In this document: one piece after another, positions 26,692 through 37,700 of the stretch
Numbering within the stretch: the stretch's first letter is position 1
How the letters are laid out: every line of letters begins with the position of its first letter
Source: DAOUJW01 sp965218945
GTDB taxonomy: Bacteria; Chloroflexota; Dehalococcoidia; Lucifugimonadales; UBA2985
DNA length: 64,000 bases
NCBI GenBank assembly: GCA_965218945.1
Contig: OZ244718.1
Coordinates: 1,674,001-1,738,000 of the forward strand
Reading direction: 5' to 3'
Notes under the pieces: generated by a model
The model's input: the letters and a program-made list of their open reading frames with translations, nothing else
Databases searched by the model: none
What the model was told of the DNA's origin: nothing
Made by a program: the position numbers and the translations under genes

Positions 26692-29600
26692 ATGATTCCT
26701 TCAAGCAAGGCTGTCAGGCCTGCCCGGCTCCTGCGATCCCTCGCTCTCGCAGCGGCCCTCTGCGGCGTCCTCTTCGCGGCCTCGCTCGTCATCGCGCCGC
26801 CGGCCTCCGCCGAAGACGTGACCATCTGGTCCGCCGACCTGGAGGTGAAAACCCTCAATGCCGCCCAGGACGAACTCGGTTGTTCCGAGAGTACCCCCTT
26901 CAATGGGCAGTGCCTCAACTCCAATGTTCTATCCGACGACGACTTCAGCTTGCACGGCAACGCATACACAATCACGAGGATCGAAGACGACGGCAGCGAG
27001 CTGGAACTGACTCTGGATACCGCCCTTCCCTCGAACGTGCTCAAGTTCCTGACCCTGCACGTGGGCGATGATAGCGAGCTGGCCTTCGAGGACGCCCGCG
27101 TCAGCTCCAGCAACAAGCGTTACACCTGGTCGTCCAGCCCCTCCTGGTCTTTGGACGACGACGTGGACCTCAGCATCACGGACTCCAGCGGGCCGTCCCT
27201 GGTAAAGAACACCTCCTTGGATGATAACGAAAGGAACCTTTTTGAAAATGGCCATCGAAGTGCGCAAGCATTCACGGCCGGGACCTGGGCGCGGGTCACA
27301 TTAATCGGAATCGGGATTGGAGATGAAGTCGATGACGACGTCGAGGTCACATTGCACAAGGGCGGTGGAAGCAATCCCGGCGACAAACTGAAGACGCTGG
27401 AGAACCCCTCGAGCATCACAGCGGATTCGGTCAACGTGTTCACCGTTCCCGACGGCGGCATCGTGCTGGAGGCATCGAAAACGTACTTCGTGGTGGTCAA
27501 AACGACCTCGAGCGACAGGGTAGCCGTTTCCGTAACCGGACCCCTTTCGGGCGGCAACGCCGAAGACGACGGGGCCGCTGAGAATTGGACCATAGACAAT
27601 GGTTCGCGGACAAACAGGCCTTCGATCGGTACATGGCAAGCAAGCAATCAGTCGATGCGAATCGACGTCAAGGGTGAGGTGCTCCTGGACCCGCCGACCA
27701 ACCCGAGCGCTCGTGCAGTTGCGCCGATGCGGGTCACGCTCGAATGGGACAGGACCTTACCGTCTCCGAAAGGCACGATCGATCGCGACGACGGCTACAA
27801 GATTGAATGGTCCGCCGACGGCAGCACGTCGTGGACCTCGCTGGTGAACTACACGAACCAGTACGTGACCGATAGCGACATCTGGTGCACGTGCTATCCC
27901 ACGCGATTCAACGACAACACCATCACGCCCGGGACCACGCGCCACTACCGGGTCAAGGCGGTCGACGACGGCGACGAGAGCCCCTGGTCCGACGTGGTCA
28001 GCGCCACGACGCCGGGGCTGGTGGACTCCGACGGAGGACTGATCGTGATTGGCGCCGTGGAGTCGGGACTCGACGCGCTCAACGATCAGAAAATGTTCCG
28101 AATCGGCCTGGAGAGCGGGGAGTACCGGTTCATGATCCGCGGGAAGGCGCCGAAGCACCGGGTGATCGTGACCGATCCGGGCGGCACGGAGATCGAGAAC
28201 TTCGTGCTGGTAGCGAACAACACTCTCTTACCGAGATTCACGACGCAGGCAGTCGGCATACACCAGGTCAAGATCTCGCACGGCGGGAGTCCCGGACAAT
28301 ACACGAGCCTGAACGCGGGAGGGTTCCACTTCGTGCTCGTGCCAGTGTTCGAACCCAGTCTGTCGGAACTTACTTTTGCTCCCGGCGAAGAGCCAGACGG
28401 TGTCGTACTCAACACCTACGGAGACGTTGACCGGTTCGGATTGCGGGTGCAGCCGGGCAAGGCTTATCGAGTGCGGGTCGTGGGCAGGGAAAACGACCCA
28501 TTCTTCACCGCCGCGACGCCGCGGATCGTGCGCGCCAGGCCGCCGTCGACGACCCACGTGTACAACATGGGCAAGCCGTGGGTGGAGGGCGTGACCACTG
28601 CCGCGTCGTCGACCATCTGTCATGAATTTACTGAACCGGAGAAATGCGAGTATCAGGCCTTCGTCATCGACCTGCGCGGGCAGACCGGGGCGGAGCAGAC
28701 GTGGCGGATCGACGTCACACCCACGGCGCGACCCCGCACCAGGCCGTACCGTGTGGGCATCTACTCAGTACTTCTGGACGAGCTTTCGGCCACCGATCTG
28801 GCCGGCGTGCGGATACCGCTCAGGGCGTGGTTCGCGTCGCAGCCGACGCAGCACGACGGGTCGGAGCGGATCAAGGTACGGGTGGCGTTCAGCGACGTGG
28901 TCGATGAGAGCCCGGAGAACGTAGGTGAGCACAGCGTGAGTGTGGACGGCGGCGAAGTGACGTCGGTGCGCCCGGTGGACGGACAGGCAACGGGCGGCTC
29001 CAAGGCGAGCAAGGGAGCCCGCTCAGCCGGCGGTCAAGGAGACGACGCGGAAGACCGGGAGGTCGTGTGGGAGCTCGAGATCAAGCCGGACTCGGACGAG
29101 GACGTGACGGTGTCGCTGGCGGCGTGGCGTCCGTGCGACGAGACGGGCGCGATCTGCACCGCCGACGGCCGGACCCTCTCCACGGCGATCTCGACGACGG
29201 TGCGGGGACCGGACGAGGCGACGGCCCCCGAGCCGCCCGCCAAGCCCAGGGGCCTCTCCGCCACGGCGTCCCACGACTCTGTGACCCTCAACTGGGACGA
29301 CCCCGACGACGACACCATCACCGGATACGTCATCCTCAGGCGCGTCCGCGTGAACGATACCGGGGGCGAGTTCAGTGTGCTCGTGGCGGACACGGGCACA
29401 GCGGCGACCACCTACACCGACGCTACCGTAAAGGCCAATACTACCTACACCTACCGCATCAAGGCGATCAACGAGCACGGGGTGAGCGAGCGCTCCCGCT
29501 GGTCCCACATCGACATACCGGCGGCCCCCGAGCGGCCCGACAAGCCCACGGGCCTGGACGCCACGGCGACCCACGACCAGGTGGTCCTCACCTGGGACGA

Positions 29601-32600
29601 CCCTGACGACGACACCATCACCGGCTACGTGATCCTGCGGCGCCTCCGCTACGACGACCCCTCGGGCCACTTCGATGAGCTGGCGCCGGACACGGGCAGC
29701 GCCGCGACCATCTATACCGACGACACAGTGGCGGCTGAGACTAACTACACCTACCGCATCAAGGCGATCAACGAGCACGGTGTGAGCGAGCGCTCCCGCT
29801 GGTTCCACATCGACACGCCGGCCGCGCCGGAGGCCGTCAAAGGCGACGACCAGGACAGGGAGGACGGCGGCGGCGGCGCGCCCGGCCATGCCACGCCGCC
29901 CGGTCCCGGCGGGCGGGCGAACGTCTCGGAGCCCGACGGCGAAGACCTGCCCGAAGGCACCACCACCACCGGCGAGGTGGACGTCGGTGGCTCGGTCACG
30001 GGGAACGTCGATAGGGACGCCGACGTCGACTGGTTCCGCGTCGAGTTGGAGGCGGACACGAGATACCAGTTCGACGTGGAGGGGGCGGATACCGGCCGCG
30101 GCAACTTGGCGGATCCGTTTCTTTGGGGGTTGTATGATGCGGGAGGACAGGCGATATCCGGTGCGAGGAGCAACGATGGCGGTGTGGGCAAAAACGGCCG
30201 TGTTATCTACACGCCCACGGCGGACGGCACCTACTACATAGCTGTGTCCGGCACAGCCACCACGACCGGCACCTACACGCTGTCGGTGATCGTGCTGGGC
30301 GCGAACGGCGTCTCGGAGGCCGACACGGACTTTCCCGCCGACAACACGACCTCTGGCCGCGTCGACGTCGGGGCCTCGGTCACGGGCACCATCAGCAACG
30401 GAGACTACGACTATTTCCGCGTCGATCTGGAGGCGGGCAAGACCTACCAGTTCGACCTGGAAGGGGCGGATTCCGGCCGCGGCACCTTGGTAGACCCGTT
30501 CCTGTCGCTCTATGACGGGTCCGCAACCTTCCTTCTCGTAGACGACGACAGCGGCACGAACCTCAACAGCCAGATGGTCTACAAAGCGGCCTCGGCCGGC
30601 GCCCACTACCTCAGGGCCACCACTGGTGCTGCCAACCTCACGGGCACCTACACGCTGTCGGTGCGTGACATCACGCAGCCGCTCTCGACGGACGCGACGC
30701 TGAGCGGGCTGTCGCTGGGCACGGGGGTGACGCTGAGCCCGGCCTTCGCCTCGGGCACGGTCACCTACAGCGTCGACGAGGTGACGGTGACGCCGACGAC
30801 GAACCACGCCAGCGCGACGGTCGAGATTCTAGACACGGACGACCTCGCGCTGACGGACGCGGACAGTACGGAGGACGGTTTCCAGGTCGCGCTGTCGGTG
30901 GGCGACACCGTCATCAAGGTGAAGGTGACGGCCGCGGACGGCAGCTCGACGCAGACCTACACGGCGACCGTGACGCGCGACGACTTTCCCAACGACAACA
31001 CCACCACCGGCGAGGTCGAGGTGGGCGGCACAGTAACGGGCAACATCGGGACGGTCGGCGACTACGACCGGTTCAAAGTGGAACTGGAGGCGGGTACGCG
31101 ATACCAGTTGGATCTGGAGGGCGCGGACACCAGCCGGGGCACCCTGGCGGACCCGCACCTGGGCCTCTACGACAATATCGGGAACCAACTTCAGGGTGAC
31201 AACGGCCAACTGGGCGACGACAACAGCGGCGTGGGCGTCAACGCCCGGATGATCTACACCCCGGACGCGTCCGGCGACTTCTACCCAGTGGTGACCGAAA
31301 TCAATGACAATCGTACAGGCACCTACACGCTGTCGGTGATCCTGCTGGGCGCGAACGGCGCCTCGGAGGCCGACACGGACTTTCCCGCCACCACCACCAC
31401 CTCCGGTAGAGTTGAGGTCGGCGGCTCGGTCACGGGCAACAGAGGCTCTATCGGCGACACGGACTGGTTCGCGGTCGTGCTGGAGGCGGGCAAGACCTAC
31501 CAGATCGACCTGACGGGCGAATATGGCGGCGGCGGCACCTTGAAGGATCCTTATCTGGACAATATCCGCGACTCATCCGGCAACCGGATTAGCAACACCT
31601 TCAATAACGACGTCGACTTCGCAAACGACATCTTCGACAGCCAGATAATCTTCACGCCGACCGCGGCCGGCACCTACTACCTCGTAGCATTCGGGAATGG
31701 CTCTATTACAGGCACCTACACGCTGTCGGTGCGTGACATCACGACGCCGCCGTGCACGCTGAACACGGGCGACCTCTGGTGCGGCGTGGTGACGGTAGCC
31801 GAGATCAAGACTACCGGCGACGCGCTTGTCGGACACGGTTTTGCTGATGGAGCCGGCCTCAGCGCGGGCGGCCTTGCCGGCTACCCTGACGCCACGATGT
31901 TCTCGGTCGGGGACAACGACTACACGATCAGTGCCGCTTATATCCAAGTCCCAACTGGGTCCACCGTCACGGGCGCCCTGTACGTCTTGCTCAGCGCCGA
32001 TCTCACCGACGATGACAAGGCGGGCCTGGTGCTCACGGTCGACGACACCACCACCACGTTCGCGTTCAGCGGTGCCACGAAAGGCACCACCGGCCTCTAC
32101 TCTTGGGGTCTGTCGGGCCTGAGCTGGTCTGCGGAGGACACCGTCACGATTCGTGTGCGGCGCCCGCGGACGCTGAGCGTCGCGGATGCCTCGGACGCCG
32201 AGAACGATGGGGAAGTGGAATTCACGGTGACGCTGTCGGAAGCGGCCACAGAGGAGGTGACGGCGACCTGGACGGCCTCGATCAAGACCGGCGACACGGC
32301 GGCCGCGGCGGACCTCGGGTCGATGAAGACGGGGACGGTGACCGTCGCGATCGGCGACACGACGGAAACGTTTACGGTGCCGGTGGTGAACGACGACGCC
32401 GACGAGGGCGACGAGACCTTCACGGTGACGCTGTCGAGCCCGTCTACGAACGCGAAGCTGGAGACGGACCCGACGGCGAAGGGAACCATCGAGGACGACG
32501 ACCCGACGCCGACGGTGACGGTGGCCAACGCGGCGGCGACCGAGGGTGACGCGGTGGAGTTCGTGGTGACGCTGTCGGCGGTGAGCGGCCGCGACGTGAT

Positions 32601-35600
32601 GGTGGACTACGCGACGTCGGTGGCGACCGGAGACGACGCCACCTCGGGCGTGGACTTCACGACGAAGAGCGGCACGCTGACCATCGCGGCGGCCGACAAT
32701 ACCGCCACCGGGACGATCCAGGTCCAGACGACGGAGGACGACGCGAACGAGAGCGCCGAGACCTTCACGCTGACGATTTCAAACCCGGATAACGCGACGC
32801 TGACCACGGACACCACCGCGACGGGCACGATCAACAACCGGGCGACGGCGGCGGTGGCACTGGTGGGCAACACTACGCAAACCACTACCTTCGAGCAGAC
32901 CACCGTTGGATCAATCAGCTTCGCTGTCGGTCTTCAGATTGGCGATGACGATGGCGGCTACGCGCTCACCGCGCTCGATTTGATGTTTAGCGCCAAGCCG
33001 GTCGTTCCCGTTACGGTGTCTCTTTGGGACGGGTATAGACCAGGTGGTAATGATGATGGAGATGATGATTGGCGACCGAATAATAAATATTTCGAGTTCG
33101 ATAATCCATCGGCATTCAAAGACGGTAACAACCAAATCAACACCTTCACTCCGCCCGAGCCCTTTTACCTGCACGACGATAGGGTCTACTTCGTGGTCAT
33201 CGAATCAGATGGCTCGGGCAGCACGGAATATTACATAACGAACACTGACGCGGACGGTCAAAGCCGCGTTGACAGCAACTGGTGGATCCTTAACTCAGCC
33301 GTGCGATACCAGGATCTAAGCAACCCCGACGACCCGTGGCCGGACTCCGTCACGCAAACCCCGACGCGGATTCCCGTCTTCACGATCCACGGCTACGATC
33401 TCGACCGGCTTACCTACACCACCAGTGAGAGTGATCAGGACAACTTTAAGGTGGGTGAAGACAACTATAACTGGTGGGCTCAGAGTTTTAATGTCATCCA
33501 GGGGGCTGACAGCTTCATCGGCTTCAAACTGCACAGCGTTGCATTGGCCCTTGAATACATTGCATCCGCCGACTCAGGTATACCGGACAGCCCGGACGAA
33601 ATCATCGTGTCGCTTTACACCGGAAAACAAGAAGGAGGCCCATCAAGCGATCCGGTTCCCGACGAAAAATTGTTCGACTTTCGCGATCCACCGGCGTTCA
33701 GGGAAGGCCATGACAACGCATTCACGGCGCCGGAAGGAACGACGCTCAGACCACAGGGGAGGTATGCGATCGTAATCCAACGTCTCGGTGGCGGTTGGAT
33801 ACGACTCCGGAACACAGCAAGCAACGACCAGGATGGGAACAGTAACATCTTTGTGGCCAATGAGTCACAGAAGTCCAGGGACGGAACAAACTGGAGTGGC
33901 GAGAATTGGGTGGTGAAGATGCTCGTTTACGGCAAACAGCGCACCGAAGCGATACCTCTCTCGACCGGCCCAACGACGCTGAGCGGGCTGTCGCTGGGCG
34001 CGGGGGTGACGCTGAGCCCGGCCTTCGCCTCGGGCACGGTCACCTACACGGCGTCGGTCGCCAACAGCGTCGACGAGGTGACGGTGACGCCGACGACGAA
34101 CCACGCCAGCGCGACGGTCGAGATTCTAGACACGGACGACAACGAGCTCGACGACGCGGACGACATGGAGGACGACTTCCAGGTGGCGCTGTCGGTGGGC
34201 GACACCGTCATCAAGGTGAAGGTGACGGCCGAGGACAGCACCGCGACGCAGACCTACACGGTGACCGTGACGCGCGACGACTTTCCCAACGACAACACCA
34301 CCACCGGCGAGGTCGAGGTGGGCGGGACAGTAACGGGCAACATCGGGGTCGCCGGCGATGGGGACTGGTTCAAGGTCGAGCTGGAGGCGGGTACGCGATA
34401 CCAGATCGACCTGGAGGGCGTGGACACCGGGCGCGGCACCTTGCCGGACCCGGCCGCAAGCCTCTACGCGACTAGCCTGATTAGTGGTAACGATGACGCG
34501 GGCGTGGGCAACAACGCCCGGATTATCAACACGCCCACGGCGACCGGCACCTACTACATAGCTGTGTCCGGCGCAGTCAACACGACCGGCACCTACACGG
34601 TGTCGGTGATCGTGCTGGGCGCGAACGGCGCCTCGGAGGCCGACACGGACTTTCCCGCCGACAACACGACCTCCGGCCGGGTCGAGGTCGGGGCCTCGGC
34701 CACGGGCAACATCGCCAGCACATCGGATAAAGACTGGTTCCGCGTCGATCTGGAGGCCGGCAAGGTCTACCAGATCGACCTGGAGGGTTGGCCGACCGGC
34801 CGCGGCACCTTGTTAGACCCGTACCTGACGCTCCTTGACGGGTCCGGAAACCTCATTGAGAACAACGACGACATCAGCACCGCGAACCTAAACAGCCAGT
34901 TGGTCTTCACGCCGACCGCGGCCGGCACCTACTACCTGGTTGTCGAGACCGCGGCCCCCACTACTGGCACCTACACGCTGTCGGTGCGTGACATCACGCA
35001 GCCGGCGCCGACCTGCACGCTGAACACCGGCGACATCTGGTGCGGCGTGGTGACGGTGGCAGAGATCAAGACCAGCCCCGGCGACGCGCTTGTCGGACAC
35101 GGTTTTGCTGATGGAGCTGGCCTCAGCGCGGGCAGCCTTGCCGGCAACCCTGACGAAACGGTGTTCTCGGTCGGGGACAACGACTACACGATCAGTGCCG
35201 CTTATATCCAAGTCCCAACTGGGACCACCCTCACGGGCACCCTGTACGTCTTGCTCAGCGCCGATCTCACCGACGATGACAAGGCGGGCCTGCTGCTCCC
35301 GGTGGACGGCACCACCACCCCATTCGAGTTCAGCGGCGCCACGAAAGGCACCACCGGCCTCTACTCTTGGGGTCTGTCGGGCCTGAGCTGGTCTGCGGGG
35401 GACACCGTCACGATTCGTGTGCGCCCGCGGACGCTGAGCGTCGCGGATGCCTCGGACGCCGAGAACGATGGGGAAGTGGAATTCACGGTGACGCTGTCGG
35501 AAGTGGCCGCGACGGCCGTGACGGCGACCTGGACGGCGTCGATCGAGACCGGCGACACGGCGGTCGCGGCGGACCTCGGGTCGACGAAGACGGGGACGGT

Positions 35601-37113
35601 GACCGTCGCGATCGGCGACACGATGGGAACGTTCGAGGTGCCGGTGGTGAACGACTCCACCGACGAGGGCGACGAGACCTTCACGGTGACGCTGTCGAGC
35701 CCGTCGTCGAACGCGAAGCTGGAGACGGACCCGACCGCGACAGGAACCATCGAGGACGACGACGAGACGACGCTCTCGACGGACGCGACGCTGAGCGGGC
35801 TGTCGCTGGGCATGGGGGTGACGCTGAGCCCGGCCTTCGCCTCGGGCACGGCCACCTACACGGCGTCGGTCGCCAACAGCGTCGACGAGGTGACGGTGAC
35901 GCCGACGACGAACCACGCCAGCGCGACGGTCGAGATTCTAGACACGGACGACATGGAGCTCGAAGACGCGGACGACATGGAGGACGACTTCCAGGTGGCG
36001 CTGTCGGTGGGCGACACCGTCATCAAGGTGAAGGTGACGGCCGAGGACGACACCTCGACGCAGACCTACACGGTGACCGTGACGCGGGCGGCGGAGATGA
36101 CGCCCGACGATCCCCCGGACGATTCCGGCAATGTCCCGGATTCCGTCACCGACCTCCTGAGCAACCTCGGGCAAGCCAACAACCTGAATTTTGCAATAGC
36201 CGTTGGCGATTTTGAGAACGCCCAGGGGTTCACCACCGGCTCAGATAGCTACGGATACTTCCTGGCCAGCATCAACTTGGATGTGGTGGACACGGTCCCC
36301 AAAACCCCGGCCGACGTCACGGTCTCGCTGTGGTCCGCGACCAGCGACTCCCCACCGGAGCCCGACGCCCCGGTCGCCACACTGACGCATTCCACGGGTA
36401 CCTGGGCCACCGGCGTCAACACGTTCAACGCCCCAGGGGGCACGGTACTGGACCCCGGCACGACGTACTTTGTGGTTCAGTCCTACAGCGGCGCTCGGGC
36501 GCATCTCAGCCTACGCCCAACGGCTTCAGGGTCCGCTGACGACGATTCGACGGGATGGAGCGTCGCCGGTGCGCGGCTAACCCGTAGTCGCACCGACCTA
36601 GGCGATTGGTCGGGACAAAGCGGCGAGTATACGAAGTTCAGCGTCAGCGGCGCGGCCGTCCCCGCGCAAGGGGTCGCCGAGGGCGCCACCGACCTGCCCG
36701 CCGACACCTCCACCGGCGGCGTGGTCGAGGTGGGCGGAGTCGGGGCCAGGGGCGCCATCCACGAACCGATCCATAGGCCAGATAACTACCGCGACTTAGA
36801 CACCGACTGGTTCGCGGTGGAGCTGAAGGCGGGCCGGACCTACCGGATCGACATGAAGGGCGCGATTCTCACCAGCCCCGGCCCCAACAACTACGCCGAC
36901 CCCGAGCTCACCCTGCTCCTCCCGCAGATCAACGCGATCTACGATGCGGACGGGGACTACCTTCTCAACACGTGGGGGGCGGACGAATCAAGCGCCCACC
37001 ACCTGTTCCGTGTGACGTTTCACGCCCATGCCGATGGCACCTATTACATCGCGGCGAGCGGCGAGTCGTTCGAGTGGGGCGGCTACGAGCTGACGGTCAT
37101 CGACATCACGTAG
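26692..37113 (+). CDS. Giant secreted protein B: FN3, PPC, cadherin-like and Calx-beta repeats
   Basis: A 3473-aa protein. The signal peptide ends ASA|ED near residue 41, and a GGAG lies about 9 nt before the start. Order by eye: two N-terminal beta domains (43-330); FN3 (333-440); the unnamed QHDG/GGxVT domain (700-840); FN3 x2 (846-1044); then pre-peptidase C-terminal (PPC) units with the phrase DWFRVELEAGTRYQ; cadherin-like units (TLSGLSLGxGVTLSP); a CTLNTGDxWCGVVTVAEIK domain; and Calx-beta units (VADASDAENDGEVEF). The block cadherin-PPC-PPC-CTLNTGD-Calx occurs twice (about 30690-32510 and 33970-35765). It ends in a PPC unit, with no visible anchor. Role: surface or matrix protein; binding partner unknown. 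Confidence 0.85.
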   Translation: MIPSSKAVRPARLLRSLALAAALCGVLFAASLVIAPPASAEDVTIWSADLEVKTLNAAQDELGCSESTPFNGQCLNSNVLSDDDFSLHGNAYTITRIEDDGSELELTLDTALPSNVLKFLTLHVGDDSELAFEDARVSSSNKRYTWSSSPSWSLDDDVDLSITDSSGPSLVKNTSLDDNERNLFENGHRSAQAFTAGTWARVTLIGIGIGDEVDDDVEVTLHKGGGSNPGDKLKTLENPSSITADSVNVFTVPDGGIVLEASKTYFVVVKTTSSDRVAVSVTGPLSGGNAEDDGAAENWTIDNGSRTNRPSIGTWQASNQSMRIDVKGEVLLDPPTNPSARAVAPMRVTLEWDRTLPSPKGTIDRDDGYKIEWSADGSTSWTSLVNYTNQYVTDSDIWCTCYPTRFNDNTITPGTTRHYRVKAVDDGDESPWSDVVSATTPGLVDSDGGLIVIGAVESGLDALNDQKMFRIGLESGEYRFMIRGKAPKHRVIVTDPGGTEIENFVLVANNTLLPRFTTQAVGIHQVKISHGGSPGQYTSLNAGGFHFVLVPVFEPSLSELTFAPGEEPDGVVLNTYGDVDRFGLRVQPGKAYRVRVVGRENDPFFTAATPRIVRARPPSTTHVYNMGKPWVEGVTTAASSTICHEFTEPEKCEYQAFVIDLRGQTGAEQTWRIDVTPTARPRTRPYRVGIYSVLLDELSATDLAGVRIPLRAWFASQPTQHDGSERIKVRVAFSDVVDESPENVGEHSVSVDGGEVTSVRPVDGQATGGSKASKGARSAGGQGDDAEDREVVWELEIKPDSDEDVTVSLAAWRPCDETGAICTADGRTLSTAISTTVRGPDEATAPEPPAKPRGLSATASHDSVTLNWDDPDDDTITGYVILRRVRVNDTGGEFSVLVADTGTAATTYTDATVKANTTYTYRIKAINEHGVSERSRWSHIDIPAAPERPDKPTGLDATATHDQVVLTWDDPDDDTITGYVILRRLRYDDPSGHFDELAPDTGSAATIYTDDTVAAETNYTYRIKAINEHGVSERSRWFHIDTPAAPEAVKGDDQDREDGGGGAPGHATPPGPGGRANVSEPDGEDLPEGTTTTGEVDVGGSVTGNVDRDADVDWFRVELEADTRYQFDVEGADTGRGNLADPFLWGLYDAGGQAISGARSNDGGVGKNGRVIYTPTADGTYYIAVSGTATTTGTYTLSVIVLGANGVSEADTDFPADNTTSGRVDVGASVTGTISNGDYDYFRVDLEAGKTYQFDLEGADSGRGTLVDPFLSLYDGSATFLLVDDDSGTNLNSQMVYKAASAGAHYLRATTGAANLTGTYTLSVRDITQPLSTDATLSGLSLGTGVTLSPAFASGTVTYSVDEVTVTPTTNHASATVEILDTDDLALTDADSTEDGFQVALSVGDTVIKVKVTAADGSSTQTYTATVTRDDFPNDNTTTGEVEVGGTVTGNIGTVGDYDRFKVELEAGTRYQLDLEGADTSRGTLADPHLGLYDNIGNQLQGDNGQLGDDNSGVGVNARMIYTPDASGDFYPVVTEINDNRTGTYTLSVILLGANGASEADTDFPATTTTSGRVEVGGSVTGNRGSIGDTDWFAVVLEAGKTYQIDLTGEYGGGGTLKDPYLDNIRDSSGNRISNTFNNDVDFANDIFDSQIIFTPTAAGTYYLVAFGNGSITGTYTLSVRDITTPPCTLNTGDLWCGVVTVAEIKTTGDALVGHGFADGAGLSAGGLAGYPDATMFSVGDNDYTISAAYIQVPTGSTVTGALYVLLSADLTDDDKAGLVLTVDDTTTTFAFSGATKGTTGLYSWGLSGLSWSAEDTVTIRVRRPRTLSVADASDAENDGEVEFTVTLSEAATEEVTATWTASIKTGDTAAAADLGSMKTGTVTVAIGDTTETFTVPVVNDDADEGDETFTVTLSSPSTNAKLETDPTAKGTIEDDDPTPTVTVANAAATEGDAVEFVVTLSAVSGRDVMVDYATSVATGDDATSGVDFTTKSGTLTIAAADNTATGTIQVQTTEDDANESAETFTLTISNPDNATLTTDTTATGTINNRATAAVALVGNTTQTTTFEQTTVGSISFAVGLQIGDDDGGYALTALDLMFSAKPVVPVTVSLWDGYRPGGNDDGDDDWRPNNKYFEFDNPSAFKDGNNQINTFTPPEPFYLHDDRVYFVVIESDGSGSTEYYITNTDADGQSRVDSNWWILNSAVRYQDLSNPDDPWPDSVTQTPTRIPVFTIHGYDLDRLTYTTSESDQDNFKVGEDNYNWWAQSFNVIQGADSFIGFKLHSVALALEYIASADSGIPDSPDEIIVSLYTGKQEGGPSSDPVPDEKLFDFRDPPAFREGHDNAFTAPEGTTLRPQGRYAIVIQRLGGGWIRLRNTASNDQDGNSNIFVANESQKSRDGTNWSGENWVVKMLVYGKQRTEAIPLSTGPTTLSGLSLGAGVTLSPAFASGTVTYTASVANSVDEVTVTPTTNHASATVEILDTDDNELDDADDMEDDFQVALSVGDTVIKVKVTAEDSTATQTYTVTVTRDDFPNDNTTTGEVEVGGTVTGNIGVAGDGDWFKVELEAGTRYQIDLEGVDTGRGTLPDPAASLYATSLISGNDDAGVGNNARIINTPTATGTYYIAVSGAVNTTGTYTVSVIVLGANGASEADTDFPADNTTSGRVEVGASATGNIASTSDKDWFRVDLEAGKVYQIDLEGWPTGRGTLLDPYLTLLDGSGNLIENNDDISTANLNSQLVFTPTAAGTYYLVVETAAPTTGTYTLSVRDITQPAPTCTLNTGDIWCGVVTVAEIKTSPGDALVGHGFADGAGLSAGSLAGNPDETVFSVGDNDYTISAAYIQVPTGTTLTGTLYVLLSADLTDDDKAGLLLPVDGTTTPFEFSGATKGTTGLYSWGLSGLSWSAGDTVTIRVRPRTLSVADASDAENDGEVEFTVTLSEVAATAVTATWTASIETGDTAVAADLGSTKTGTVTVAIGDTMGTFEVPVVNDSTDEGDETFTVTLSSPSSNAKLETDPTATGTIEDDDETTLSTDATLSGLSLGMGVTLSPAFASGTATYTASVANSVDEVTVTPTTNHASATVEILDTDDMELEDADDMEDDFQVALSVGDTVIKVKVTAEDDTSTQTYTVTVTRAAEMTPDDPPDDSGNVPDSVTDLLSNLGQANNLNFAIAVGDFENAQGFTTGSDSYGYFLASINLDVVDTVPKTPADVTVSLWSATSDSPPEPDAPVATLTHSTGTWATGVNTFNAPGGTVLDPGTTYFVVQSYSGARAHLSLRPTASGSADDDSTGWSVAGARLTRSRTDLGDWSGQSGEYTKFSVSGAAVPAQGVAEGATDLPADTSTGGVVEVGGVGARGAIHEPIHRPDNYRDLDTDWFAVELKAGRTYRIDMKGAILTSPGPNNYADPELTLLLPQINAIYDADGDYLLNTWGADESSAHHLFRVTFHAHADGTYYIAASGESFEWGGYELTVIDIT

Positions 37114-37451
37114 GATGCCGACTAACACACGGCCGACCTCAGCAGGGTATCGAGGACTGCGACGCCGAGGGAGCCATCGGCACGAGAGACGGCAGGATGC
37201 TGTCCGACGAGTAGGCACTGACCGTCAGCGGTCCGGGCTAGTAGAGGGCAACGAAAAAAGCCCGCACACATGGATGACGCTGGTGGAGGCCGCCGTAGCC
37301 CTTCGGCAAGCAGAGCGGCGGCCTCCACCAGGGCTCCGGGATGGACTGACTGCGTGAGCTTGCGCTCCGCACACCGTCCTGCCTGGGGATTCCGGACGGC
37401 CCGGACATCGCAGTAGGAGGGAGATTGCAGCCGTCTTCCTGAAGGACACGG
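37114..37451 (+). repeat. Structured repeat upstream of XRE gene (copy 1)
   Basis: After the surface gene comes ATCGAGGACTGCGACGCC, also found at 26487. At 37246 lies GGGCAACGAAAAAAGCCC (4-bp stem with A-rich loop), then GCACACATGG, then a perfect 14-bp stem GGTGGAGGCCGCCG / CGGCGGCCTCCACC (37282-37295 with 37316-37329), followed by a conserved stretch to the XRE ribosome region. Related copies are at 43213-43415 (+), 56009-56174 (-) and 55403-55473 (-). The hairpin is kept while its bases change, suggesting a structured leader RNA or DNA site. Confidence 0.6.
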
Positions 37452-37700
37452 TTGATGCCGCGACAGCGCACACAGTACAGAAGAAGGACCTACGACTTTC
37501 CCGACGACTTCCCGGAGCGGCTGAAGCGGTTCCAGGAGGAGTCGAAGTTGCCGTGGGCGGAGATAATCCGGCGTCTCGGCACCCATCCCGAGACCGTGAG
37601 GCGCTGGAGGGACAAGGACGTGCTGCCCAACGTGGAGCACTATGCAGCGCTCCTGAAGGAGGCGGACTCCCTGGAACTGGGCCACCTGTTCAGGGAATAA
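37452..37700 (+). CDS. Small XRE-like HTH protein (paralogue 1)
   Basis: An 82-aa protein. A basic N-terminus (MPRQRTQYRRRTYDFP) is followed by a helix-turn-helix: RLKRFQEESKLPWAEIIRRL, then HPETVRRWRDKDVLPNVEH. The N-terminus is nearly identical to the 43416 gene and the fold matches the 55649 gene. Each follows a giant surface gene and the same structured repeat, so it probably regulates those genes or itself. It is a likely DNA-binding dimer; the target boxes may be the TAGACA palindromes, which is untested. Confidence 0.75.
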   Translation: MMPRQRTQYRRRTYDFPDDFPERLKRFQEESKLPWAEIIRRLGTHPETVRRWRDKDVLPNVEHYAALLKEADSLELGHLFRE

